6,733 nt of DNA from the NCBI GenBank assembly GCA_012519125.1, contig JAAYQY010000343.1, positions 1 through 6,733 of the forward strand, given 5' to 3'. The DNA is from Spirochaetales bacterium (GTDB lineage Bacteria > Spirochaetota > Spirochaetia > Sphaerochaetales > Sphaerochaetaceae). Below the pieces are notes generated by a model, which saw nothing but the letters and a program-made list of their open reading frames with translations, ran no database searches and was not told the DNA's origin. This document shows positions 1 to 6,402 of the stretch, one piece after another. The position numbers and the translations under genes are program-made. Every line of letters begins with the position of its first letter. Position 1 is the first letter of the stretch.

Positions 1-73
1 CATCATCATCCTCTATCCCTTCCTGCAGCGCTATTTCGTCAAGGGCATCATGATTGGGGCTGTGAAGGGTTGA
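1..73 (+). CDS. C-terminal end of a sugar ABC transporter permease (partial)
   Basis: Reading from base 2, the sequence encodes about 23 residues and a TGA stop at 71-73. The tail ends QRYFVKGIMIGAVKG. This closely resembles the conserved end of MalG-type (CUT1) inner-membrane permeases, (Y/K)FV.G...GAVKG, and matches in kind the end of the second permease later in this window (FISGLTLGGIKG). The rest of the gene lies upstream of the window. It is probably the last or a late gene of a separate sugar-uptake operon on the plus strand, because the next gene is on the opposite strand. Only the tail is seen, so substrate and operon content cannot be told. Confidence 0.8.
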   Translation, partial: IIILYPFLQRYFVKGIMIGAVKG

Positions 74-158
74 GCAGGAGACCTTCTGTTGCATTGGTGT
101 ATCAGCGAGTTCCCGGAGGGGTTCACAACACTTCGCATAAGGGTCCAAGGTCCGGGTA

Positions 159-1049
159 TCAGCTGTTGGTGATATGAAGCATCCTATGGTAGTTCCGGTA
201 GTTGGAGGGGGTCATATCCTTTCTGCGCTTGAATTGATGGACAAAATCCCTATAGGATGAGAAACCGGAATCCTCTGCAATTGCTGAAATTGTCTTGTCA
301 CTATCAATCAGGGCAACAAGCGAATGCTCAATCCTTTTGTCTATGATGTATTCTATCAGCGATCGTTTCATCAGTGATTTGAAATGCCGGTTCAGGTAGT
401 CTGGATTATAGCACAGGGTGTCTGCCAACCGTTTTACCGAAAATCCAGGATCTGAAAGATTCTCATACACCAACTGGATGACTTTGTTCACGATGCTCTT
501 GTTGTTCTCGTTCTTTTTTGAATTGTTGATGATATCCATCACCGTCTCATTGAGGGAAATCAGCAACAGCTTTACGGTTGCTTGATACTTCTGCTCAGTG
601 AAACACTTGTTTTCCTGTTCATAGAGAAGTGCGTGGAACAATTCTCTCACTACATTGGTGTTGATCGTGTCCATGTATCTCGGCAACAGCAGAGCATCAT
701 GCAACCTGGATCTGGCGATTTCTGGATTATTGATGATGAGCAAGGCTTCTTTTTCCGAGAGGAATTGTGGGGCCTCCTTTGTTTTGAAATGTATCCAATA
801 GTACCGTGCTTTTTCTTGGAGCTCCTCAGCTCCCCAGTGGTTTCTTCCTTCCGAAAGGAGGCAGAATGATGAAGGTTGGATACAGTACATCTCCGACTCT
901 TCCTGAATGCTCACCTTGCCTTGGTGCCCCAGGATGAGAACAGAGGTGCTCAGATTGCGTTTTTTGTGAATCCAACCTGGGCTCAGGATGGCGATGCCGC
1001 AATTCTCAGCTTGAAGTTCCGAAAGATTTGGGATGAAAACAAACTCCAT
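159..1049 (-). CDS. AraC-family transcriptional regulator (cupin sensor plus double helix-turn-helix)
   Basis: A 296-residue protein with the classic AraC/XylS layout. The N-terminal half (about residues 1-150) looks like a cupin-type effector-binding domain: a segment near 58-89 ends RYYWIHFK, a pattern typical of AraC sensors. A linker rich in Asn and Lys (about 173-185) leads to the DNA-binding domain. The first helix-turn-helix is near 203-235 (SVKRLADTLCYNPDYLNRHFK) and the second near 252-285 (ISAIAEDSGFSSYRDFVHQFKR...TPSNYR), with the usual GF.s...F...FK signature. The start at 1049 is preferred because GAGG lies 6 bases upstream. The longer reading from 1091 adds 14 hydrophobic residues (MILYAKILLFLRLI) and has a poorer ribosome site. 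The gene is divergent from the binding-protein/permease/GH127 operon, so it probably controls that operon in response to the imported sugar or its product. The regulatory target and the sign of control are inference. Confidence 0.93.
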   Translation of the reverse strand: MEFVFIPNLSELQAENCGIAILSPGWIHKKRNLSTSVLILGHQGKVSIQEESEMYCIQPSSFCLLSEGRNHWGAEELQEKARYYWIHFKTKEAPQFLSEKEALLIINNPEIARSRLHDALLLPRYMDTINTNVVRELFHALLYEQENKCFTEQKYQATVKLLLISLNETVMDIINNSKKNENNKSIVNKVIQLVYENLSDPGFSVKRLADTLCYNPDYLNRHFKSLMKRSLIEYIIDKRIEHSLVALIDSDKTISAIAEDSGFSSYRDFVHQFKRRKDMTPSNYRNYHRMLHITNS

Positions 1050-1157
1050 GATTAACCTCAAAAAAAGTAGGATTTTTGCATATAATATCATGATTCTTTC
1101 TCTATTGGTTTATAATTTGTAATGCTTTAATTACTTAGAATCCAAAAGGAGGATCCT
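1050..1157. promoter_or_regulatory. Divergent promoter region between the regulator and the sugar operon
   Basis: This AT-rich stretch separates two divergently read genes and must hold both promoters and the likely regulator sites. On the plus strand there are two exact TATAAT hexamers, at 1081-1086 and 1111-1116. The second would give a leader of about 35 bases, but neither has a good TTGACA-like element 16-18 bases upstream, which fits an activator-dependent promoter. On the minus strand, TATTAT (1087-1082) and TATAAA (1114-1109) are possible -10 elements. Short dyads are ATCATGAT (1087-1094) and GTAAT-N6-ATTAC (1119-1134). The strong plus-strand ribosome site AAGGAGGA is at 1146-1153, with 5 bases between GGAGG and the binding-protein ATG. 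That promoters are here is close to certain; the exact elements are guesses. Confidence 0.5.
1056..1059 (-). promoter_or_regulatory. Ribosome binding site that fixes the regulator's start
   Basis: On the minus strand GAGG stands 6 bases before the ATG at 1049 (TTTTTTTGAGGTTAATCATG). The alternative upstream ATG at 1091 is preceded only by the weaker purine stretch GAGAAAGA. This supports 1049 as the start of the AraC-type regulator. Confidence 0.65.
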
Positions 1158-2507
1158 ATGAAAAGCAAGTTTTTGGTCATTGCCTGTATTCTCTTTCTCA
1201 TAAGTGCAGGCCTTTGTTTTGCGAATGGGCAGAAAGCAACTGCTTCTGATCAAGTCAATCTGAAGTATATCTACTGGGGAAGTCCAGCTGAAGATGCGGC
1301 GGTTAAGCAAGCTTTGTCCGAATTCGAAGCAGCCAATCCTACCATCAAGGTAGAACCCATGTATCTTCCCGGAGATCTCGATGGTTCAACGTATAATGCA
1401 AAGATGAAGGCATTGGCGGTCTCCAACACGTTGCCAGATGTAGGCTATTTCAGACCGGAAGAATTCGGAAATTATGCCGAGAATGGCTATTTCCTCAAAT
1501 TGGATGATTTGATTGCCCGCGATGGCATGGATGACTCCTACTTGCCTCAGACTTGGCTTAAGATCCAGGGGAATACGTACGGGGCATATTCGGCAGCTGA
1601 GTGCCAGGTCATGTGGTACAACAAGAAAGTCCTTGAGGATGCGGGGGTCCCGATTCCTCCAACCGACTACCGGAACGCATGGTCGTGGGATGAGTTTGTG
1701 ACCAATCTGAAGAAGATTACCGTCGACAGCAAGGGAAACCATCCTGGTGATCCGGGTTTCAATGCCAAGGACATCACACGATTCGGCGTGAGTTATGACT
1801 TGTGGTCTGCAATGTATTACCCGAGTGTGTGGAGCAATGGTGGGGATATCATCAGCTCTGATGGGAAAACGGTGTATGTCGACAAGCCGGAAGCCATCGA
1901 AGCATTCCAGAACTTGTCTGATCTGATGAATGTGCATCATGTGATGCCTCTTGTTACCGGTGGCACAAGTGTTTCCCCGATGACCATGTTGGCCAATGGC
2001 CAGTTGGGATTCTATGTGACTGGGCAGTGGACTTTGCTGGAACTCGGAACAATGAAGAGTTTTGACTATGGGGTGGCAGCCCTTCCCATCATGAAGAAGC
2101 CGGCACAGCTCTATGTAAGTGGTGTCAATGTTGTCTTCAATTCCACAAAACATCCCGAAGAAGCCTGGGCTTTGCAGAAATGGATGATGGATCCTTCCAA
2201 GACACTCGACCTCTATACTTCAGGGCTTTGGATGCCTACGAAAATGTCCTATTATACTGATGCCGAAGATTTGGCAAAATGGCTGGACAATGATGTACAT
2301 CCAGAAGGGTTCAAGGAAGCTGTGGTAGACTCCATGGCAGTCGCAGTCAACGAACCGATCATGATCAAGAACATCAATCAGATTTGGGGTGATTACCTGA
2401 ATTCTGCAGTTGAGAGCATCTGGATCGGTGAAAAGACTGCAAAAGAAGCATTGACTGAAGCCGCTGGGAAAATCAGGAAATCCGGCTTGCTCCAAGGTAC
2501 CTATTGA
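1158..2507 (+). CDS. Sugar ABC transporter substrate-binding protein (CUT1 family, SBP_bac_1 type)
   Basis: A 449-residue exported binding protein that captures a sugar or oligosaccharide outside the inner membrane and delivers it to the two permeases encoded next. Residues 1-22 are a signal peptide: Lys at 2 and 4, a hydrophobic core at 5-19, then LCFA-NGQ. Cleavage by signal peptidase I after Ala22 or lipidation at Cys20 are both possible; the lipobox AGLC is not canonical. The mature protein has the family's first beta strand (LKYIYWGSPAED), the segment TLPDVGYF near 91-98, VMWYNKKVLEDAGV...P near 151-167 and the WSWDEF segment near 175-180, all typical of family 1 solute-binding proteins. 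Length is normal. It is the first gene of the operon, with a strong AAGGAGGA ribosome site. The GH127 gene downstream suggests an arabinofuranosyl oligosaccharide as ligand, but the protein sequence alone does not show this. Confidence 0.95.
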   Translation: MKSKFLVIACILFLISAGLCFANGQKATASDQVNLKYIYWGSPAEDAAVKQALSEFEAANPTIKVEPMYLPGDLDGSTYNAKMKALAVSNTLPDVGYFRPEEFGNYAENGYFLKLDDLIARDGMDDSYLPQTWLKIQGNTYGAYSAAECQVMWYNKKVLEDAGVPIPPTDYRNAWSWDEFVTNLKKITVDSKGNHPGDPGFNAKDITRFGVSYDLWSAMYYPSVWSNGGDIISSDGKTVYVDKPEAIEAFQNLSDLMNVHHVMPLVTGGTSVSPMTMLANGQLGFYVTGQWTLLELGTMKSFDYGVAALPIMKKPAQLYVSGVNVVFNSTKHPEEAWALQKWMMDPSKTLDLYTSGLWMPTKMSYYTDAEDLAKWLDNDVHPEGFKEAVVDSMAVAVNEPIMIKNINQIWGDYLNSAVESIWIGEKTAKEALTEAAGKIRKSGLLQGTY

Positions 2508-2514
2508 GCATTGG

Positions 2515-2541
2515 GGAGCTGCTCCTTTCCGGGGCAGCTCC
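2515..2541 (+). other. Stable intercistronic stem-loop after the binding-protein gene
   Basis: GGAGCTGCTCC (2515-2525) pairs with GGGGCAGCTCC (2531-2541) over 11 pairs with one G-U wobble and a 5-base loop (TTTCC). It begins 7 bases after the binding-protein stop codon and ends 10 bases before the next gene's GGAGG. No T-run follows (TGGTTAAGATGG), so it is not a standard terminator. By analogy with the malE-malF spacer, it probably protects the upstream mRNA from 3' exonucleases and so raises the level of binding protein over permeases. That role is inference. Confidence 0.75.
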
Positions 2542-2562
2542 TGGTTAAGATGGAGGTTTCTC

Positions 2563-3465
2563 ATGACTGGTGCCAAGATGGGCTTTAATACCAAACGACA
2601 AACCCTGTGGGGCTGGATACTCATCTCGCCTCTCTGTCTTGGTTTGACACTTTGGGTAGCATTCCCAATGGGGTTGAGTTTATGGACGAGTCTAACCGAA
2701 TGGGATATGCTCAGCAAAGCGGAATTCGTAGGGTTGAAGAACTACATCACGATATTCACAGAGGATGAACTCTTCCTGAAATCCGTTCGGAACACCTTGT
2801 ATTTCACTGTTCTCAGTGTTCCCCTCCAGATGATCATTGCCTTGGGGGGTGCTCTTTTGCTGAACACGCAGGTGAGGGGAAAACGAGCCTTCCGCACCAT
2901 TTTCTATCTTCCCTCGCTTATTCCCATTGTCGTTTCATCAGTGATGTGGCTTTGGTTGTTCAACAGCCAGTATGGCTTGATCAATTACCTGTTGCATTCC
3001 GTTGGCCTCAATCGTGTGCAATGGATTGACAGCAGGCACATGGTGATTCCTAGCCTTACCATCATGAACATATGGAATGTAGGGAACATCATCATCATCT
3101 TTCTGGCTGGTTTGCAGGGCATTCCCAAGGACTTGCTGGAGGCAGTCGAGATAGATGGAGGACGCTATTGGCATAAGTTCCGGTTTGTGATCATTCCGCT
3201 TCTCAGCCCCATCATCCTCTACAACATGATTGTCAATATGATCAAGTGCCTTCAGCTCTTCGTGGAACCCTATATCATGACAGGAGGCGGACCTGTCAAC
3301 TCTTCCTTCAGCTTTGTGCTGCATATCTACAATAATGCATTCAAATACGGGAAGATGGGTGTTGCAAACGCTATGGCATGGGTCTTGTTCATCCTGACCC
3401 TTCTCATCTCCTTGGTAATTTTCAAGACTTCTTGTCACTGGACATACTATGAGGGGGACCGATGA
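2563..3465 (+). CDS. Sugar ABC transporter permease, MalF/UgpA type
   Basis: A 300-residue inner-membrane protein forming half of the transport channel. About six hydrophobic segments are seen, near residues 16-38, 75-100, 112-135, 160-184, 208-232 and 267-288. FRTIFYLPSLIPIVVSS (110-126) is characteristic of CUT1 permeases. The cytoplasmic EAA loop that docks with the ATPase is at 193-212: EAVEIDGGRYWHKFRFVIIP, close to consensus EAA..DGA.....F..I..P, with Gly instead of Ala at 200. MTGGGP (239-244) is another family hallmark. The ATG at 2563 has GGAGG 6 bases upstream, so the start is well supported. The gene follows the binding-protein gene after 55 bases holding a stable hairpin, and its stop overlaps the start of the second permease. 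The ATPase partner is not encoded here. Confidence 0.95.
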   Translation: MTGAKMGFNTKRQTLWGWILISPLCLGLTLWVAFPMGLSLWTSLTEWDMLSKAEFVGLKNYITIFTEDELFLKSVRNTLYFTVLSVPLQMIIALGGALLLNTQVRGKRAFRTIFYLPSLIPIVVSSVMWLWLFNSQYGLINYLLHSVGLNRVQWIDSRHMVIPSLTIMNIWNVGNIIIIFLAGLQGIPKDLLEAVEIDGGRYWHKFRFVIIPLLSPIILYNMIVNMIKCLQLFVEPYIMTGGGPVNSSFSFVLHIYNNAFKYGKMGVANAMAWVLFILTLLISLVIFKTSCHWTYYEGDR

Positions 3466-4295
3466 TGAGGACAAGAAGAACTGGTGCTGTTGTTCTCACG
3501 TATCTCTGTCTGGTATCAGGAGCAATATGCTGCCTGATCCCACTGCTCTGGTTGGTCCGAAGTTCCCTCATGTCGACTGAGGATATGTTCAAACTGCCTT
3601 TGATTTTCTTTCCGAAAAAGATACGTTTTCAGAATTATGCCGAGGTCTTTACCATGGTACCCTTTGCAAAATTCTATGCAAATACCATCTTTGTGGTGAC
3701 GTTCAATATTTTGGGGGCGCTGATTTCAAACCTCATGATTGCATACGGCCTCACTCGGATTGAATTCAAGGGAAGAAAGCTCATGTTCTCCCTGAGTATC
3801 GGGACGCTCATGCTTCCAGCCTACGTTCAATTGATACCTCTGTTTATTGAATGGAACTGGTTTGGCAAGATCAATACCTTTTTCCCCTTGATTGTTCCTG
3901 CCTTCTTTGGCAATGCCTTTTTCATTTTCATGCTTTGCCAGTTTCTCAGGACAATACCCAGGGATTTTGATGAGGCTGCATTCATGGATGGTGCAAATTA
4001 CCCGCTCATCATCGTCAAAATCATATTTCCTTTGGCAAAACCAGCGATGGCAGTTGTCGCAATATTCCAATTTATGTTTACCTGGAATGATTTCATGGGA
4101 CCTCTGCTGTTTTTGAACGATAGGGAGAAGTTCACGCTTGCCATAGGGATCAGGACGTTCATCTCTACATACTACACCCCATGGGGAGTGCTCATGGCAG
4201 CAGCAACGCTTACGATCTTACCGTTGATAGTGTTGTTCTTCAGTGCCCAGAAATTTTTTATTTCCGGCTTGACCTTGGGTGGAATAAAAGGATAA
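3462..4295 (+). CDS. Sugar ABC transporter permease, MalG/UgpE type
   Basis: A 277-residue inner-membrane protein, the second half of the channel. Hydrophobic segments lie near residues 9-32, 73-97, 107-130, 139-162, 184-207 and 243-265. The EAA loop is at 171-190 (EAAFMDGANYPLIIVKIIFP), a near-perfect match to the ATPase-docking consensus. FTWNDFMGPLLFL (206-218) and the C-terminal FISGLTLGGIKG are hallmarks of MalG-type proteins. The ATG at 3462 overlaps the preceding stop as ATGA, implying translational coupling. A second in-frame ATG at 3465 has better spacing (7 rather than 4 bases) from the GGGGG run at 3453-3457 and may be the real start; the difference is one residue. The glycosidase gene starts 6 bases after its TAA, so the genes are one transcription unit. 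Confidence 0.95.
   Translation: MMRTRRTGAVVLTYLCLVSGAICCLIPLLWLVRSSLMSTEDMFKLPLIFFPKKIRFQNYAEVFTMVPFAKFYANTIFVVTFNILGALISNLMIAYGLTRIEFKGRKLMFSLSIGTLMLPAYVQLIPLFIEWNWFGKINTFFPLIVPAFFGNAFFIFMLCQFLRTIPRDFDEAAFMDGANYPLIIVKIIFPLAKPAMAVVAIFQFMFTWNDFMGPLLFLNDREKFTLAIGIRTFISTYYTPWGVLMAAATLTILPLIVLFFSAQKFFISGLTLGGIKG
4286..4292 (+). promoter_or_regulatory. Ribosome binding site that fixes the glycosidase start
   Basis: AAAAGGA overlaps the end of the second permease gene. It is 9 bases before the ATG at 4302 but only 3 bases before the in-frame GTG at 4296. The spacing favours ATG at 4302, giving 644 rather than 646 residues. Confidence 0.6.
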
Positions 4296-4301
4296 GTGAT
4301 A

Positions 4302-6236
4302 ATGAATAATAAACATACGGGCGTGGACCTCAAGAGCGTGAAATTGCTTGCAGGCTTATGGGAAGACAGGAATCGGTTGCTGGCTCACGCAATTATCCCC
4401 TATCAGTGGGATACCCTGAACAACCGCACCAAAGATGTTCCCTTGAGTCATGCGGTGGAAAATTTCAGGATTGCTGCAAGAGAAATGGAAGGTGTACCTG
4501 AAGGGACGATCTTTCAGGATAGTGACGTTGCGAAATGGATTGAGGCTGCTGCCTATTCGTTGGTATTTTCTCCAAACGAAGCGTTGGAGAACACGATTGA
4601 TGAACTGGTGAGGCTGATTGAAAAGAGCCAGCACAGCAATGGCTATGTGAATACCTACTATACAGCCAAGGGTATTGAGCAACGGTGGACCGATCTTGCG
4701 ATGGGGCATGAACTGTATTGCGCCGGGCATCTGATGGAGGCATCAGTTGCATATTATCAGGTTACCGGCAAACGGAAGCTGATGGATGTCATGATCCGGT
4801 ACGCCGATTTGATCACCGAAGAATTTGGGGTGGAGGAAGGGAAACTTCATGCGTACGACGGCCATCCGGAAATAGAATTGGCGCTCTATCGTTTGGCAGA
4901 TGCATCCGGAGATGACCGCTACAAGGATTTGGCGGACTACTTCATGAATATCAGGGGAGTTCCCCAAAAGGATGGTACAGGGAGTATCGCAAAAGAAGGA
5001 AAGAAGCCCAAAACCAGATGGCTTGATTCTGACTACCTGATTGCCGACAAACCTATTCGGGAAATGGATACGGTAACCGGCCATGCTGTTCGTGCAGTCT
5101 ATTTGTATGCCGGGATTGCTGACCAATACCGGAGAACCAGAGAGCCGGAGCTATGGGAAACCCTGAAGCTGCTTTGGGATAATCTGGAACAAAAACGTAT
5201 CTATATAACCGGGGGCATTGGTTCCCAGAGTCATGGGGAGCGTTTCACCGTTGATTATGATCTCCCCCCTGATCGCGGATATACCGAGACCTGCGCTTCG
5301 ATAGGGGTGGTGTTTTGGGCATGGAGAATGTCACTCATCGATGCTGACAGCCGCTATGCAGATATGGTGGAGAAAGAGATCTACAATGGGGCACTGAGTG
5401 GTATCTCCTTGGACGGGAAAAACTATTTTTATGTGAATCCATTGGAGACCAAGCCACAGATAACAGCATACAGACAGGATATGGAGCATGTCCTTACGCA
5501 TCGGGTGGGGTGGTTCGACTGTGCATGTTGTCCAACGAACATTGCTCGTTTGATCGGTTCGATCGGGAGCTATCTCTACAGCGTCTCGGGCACCCGTCTC
5601 TACGTTCACCAGTACATTGCGTCTGAGGTAGACCTGATGGTAGGAGGGAGTAGGTTCTTGCTCCGGCAAACCACCACGTATCCATGGGATGGGGATATCC
5701 GGTTTTCCCTGGAGATGGCTGAACCCCAACGTTTTTCTCTTTTGCTTCGAAAGCCAGGTTGGTGTGATGGCTGGGAGATCCGCATAAATGGGATCAAGGA
5801 TGACACATACGCTCTGGAGGAAGGCTATATCGTTCTCGATCGGATGTGGACAACCTCCGATACTGTTGCAGTTTTGTTTGAAATGCCGGTCAGAGTTGTC
5901 CAAGCTGATAGCAGGGTACAAGCGTATTGTGGAAAAGCAGCCCTGATGCGTGGCCCGCTGGTGTACTGCTTGGAAGAATTTGACAACGGTCCGGAATTGC
6001 AGGAGTTGCTGCTGGATCCACAAGGGTCTTTTGAGCTTGGGAAAGAAACGATACAATCGGTTTCCGCTACGTGCATCCTTTTCGATGGATATAGGGAAAC
6101 CATCTCTCTCGACAGCCTCTATGCACCGATGAAGGAACGGCAGAGATCCAAGGTCAGGCTGAAGGCAATTCCCTATTTCCAATGGGGAAACAGAGGAAAA
6201 GACGAAGAGATGAGGGTCTGGCTTCGGAGTTTGTGA
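4302..6236 (+). CDS. Glycoside hydrolase family 127 (DUF1680), probable cytoplasmic beta-L-arabinofuranosidase
   Basis: A 644-residue enzyme, close in length to Bifidobacterium longum HypBA1 (658). HypBA1 is a zinc-containing retaining beta-L-arabinofuranosidase that uses a cysteine nucleophile. Its key residues have evident counterparts here, numbered from ATG 4302: Glu313 in HGERF (HypBA1 Glu322), Glu329 and Cys331 in YTETCAS (Glu338, Cys340), and the pair Cys409-Cys410 in DCACCP (Cys417 nucleophile, Cys418). His residues in MGHELYCAGH, YDGHPE and VTGHAVRAVY fit HypBA1 His142, His194 and His270. Spacings agree within a few residues. The first ~420 residues form the (alpha/alpha)6 catalytic barrel; the rest is beta-rich (e.g. 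LLLRKPGW, MRGPLVYCLE). No signal peptide is present, so it acts in the cytoplasm on sugar imported by the upstream transporter. Other GH127 members cleave aceric acid from rhamnogalacturonan II, and GH146 shares the same residues, so the exact substrate is open. It is the last gene of the operon. Confidence 0.93.
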   Translation: MNNKHTGVDLKSVKLLAGLWEDRNRLLAHAIIPYQWDTLNNRTKDVPLSHAVENFRIAAREMEGVPEGTIFQDSDVAKWIEAAAYSLVFSPNEALENTIDELVRLIEKSQHSNGYVNTYYTAKGIEQRWTDLAMGHELYCAGHLMEASVAYYQVTGKRKLMDVMIRYADLITEEFGVEEGKLHAYDGHPEIELALYRLADASGDDRYKDLADYFMNIRGVPQKDGTGSIAKEGKKPKTRWLDSDYLIADKPIREMDTVTGHAVRAVYLYAGIADQYRRTREPELWETLKLLWDNLEQKRIYITGGIGSQSHGERFTVDYDLPPDRGYTETCASIGVVFWAWRMSLIDADSRYADMVEKEIYNGALSGISLDGKNYFYVNPLETKPQITAYRQDMEHVLTHRVGWFDCACCPTNIARLIGSIGSYLYSVSGTRLYVHQYIASEVDLMVGGSRFLLRQTTTYPWDGDIRFSLEMAEPQRFSLLLRKPGWCDGWEIRINGIKDDTYALEEGYIVLDRMWTTSDTVAVLFEMPVRVVQADSRVQAYCGKAALMRGPLVYCLEEFDNGPELQELLLDPQGSFELGKETIQSVSATCILFDGYRETISLDSLYAPMKERQRSKVRLKAIPYFQWGNRGKDEEMRVWLRSL

Positions 6237-6250
6237 TCTGATGTACAACG

Positions 6251-6271
6251 TGCTCTCAGAAGGAGCATTTT
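6251..6271 (+). terminator. Weak hairpin followed by four T, possible first terminator
   Basis: TGCTCT (6251-6256) pairs with GGAGCA (6262-6267), six pairs including one U-G, with loop CAGAA. TTTT follows at 6268-6271. It starts 15 bases after the glycosidase stop. The short stem and T-run make it at best a partial terminator ahead of the better one at 6345. Confidence 0.4.
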
Positions 6272-6299
6272 GCCCACAAAGACTGCATGCATGAGGTAA

Positions 6300-6319
6300 T
6301 GCTTCATTGTTTGGAAGCA
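6300..6319. repeat. Inverted repeat in the operon's 3' region
   Basis: TGCTTC (6300-6305) pairs with GAAGCA (6314-6319) with an 8-base loop. It is followed by A rather than T on the plus strand, and no T-run follows on the minus strand, so it is not a terminator in either direction. It may be a 3' mRNA structure or chance. Confidence 0.35.
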
Positions 6320-6344
6320 AAAAACTAAGGTTTGTAAGAGGCGG

Positions 6345-6370
6345 AGAGAAGCGGGAATGCTTCTCTTTTT
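6345..6370 (+). terminator. Rho-independent terminator of the sugar operon
   Basis: AGAGAAGC (6345-6352) pairs perfectly with GCTTCTCT (6359-6366) around the loop GGGAAT, and T fills 6366-6370, with further T-rich sequence after (CCTTGTTTTT). It is about 110 bases after the glycosidase stop and immediately before the next promoter, so it should insulate ilvE from the sugar operon. The stem reads as a terminator only on the plus strand. Confidence 0.8.
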
Positions 6371-6372
6371 CC

Positions 6373-6402
6373 TTGTTTTTATGCAAAAAACTTGCATATA
6401 AA
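6373..6402 (+). promoter_or_regulatory. Likely sigma-70 promoter of the aminotransferase gene
   Basis: TTGTTT (6373-6378) and TATAAA (6397-6402) are separated by 18 bases, a fair match to -35 and -10 boxes. Transcription would start near 6409, leaving a leader of about 74 bases before the ATG at 6483. It directly follows the operon's terminator. An alternative is TTGCAT (6392-6397) with TATATG (6414-6419) at 16 bases. No T-box signature (AGGGTGG..CCGCG) is visible in the leader. Confidence 0.5.
6380..6398. repeat. Perfect 7-bp inverted repeat within the ilvE promoter, candidate operator
   Basis: TATGCAA (6380-6386) and TTGCATA (6392-6398) are exact inverted copies with a 5-base spacer AAAAC. 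The palindrome fills most of the gap between the proposed -35 and -10 boxes, a position where a bound dimer would block RNA polymerase. The factor is unknown. No T-run follows, so a terminator role is unlikely. Confidence 0.55.

Noticed and set aside
74..158. Possible bidirectional terminator between the convergent permease tail and regulator.
   Set aside because: Only a short stem (CAGGA/TTCTG, 75-88, with one G-U) and no T-run on either strand. Nothing convincing is visible.
1050..1091. Longer regulator start at 1091 adding MILYAKILLFLRLI.
   Set aside because: The 1049 start has a GAGG site at ideal spacing. The extension is encoded by AT-rich promoter-like DNA and would be unusual at the front of an AraC sensor domain.
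1386..2153. Minus-strand open frame of 255 codons inside the binding-protein gene.
   Set aside because: Composition (many His, Ile, Arg) is that of a shadow frame, and the plus strand is a well-conserved binding protein.
3088..3099. Four ATC repeats resembling a microsatellite, similar to the ATC run at bases 2-10.
   Set aside because: They encode a run of isoleucines in a membrane helix of the permease and are explained by coding needs.
4296..4301. GTG start for the glycosidase at 4296.
   Set aside because: The ribosome site ends only 3 bases before it, while the ATG at 4302 has workable spacing.
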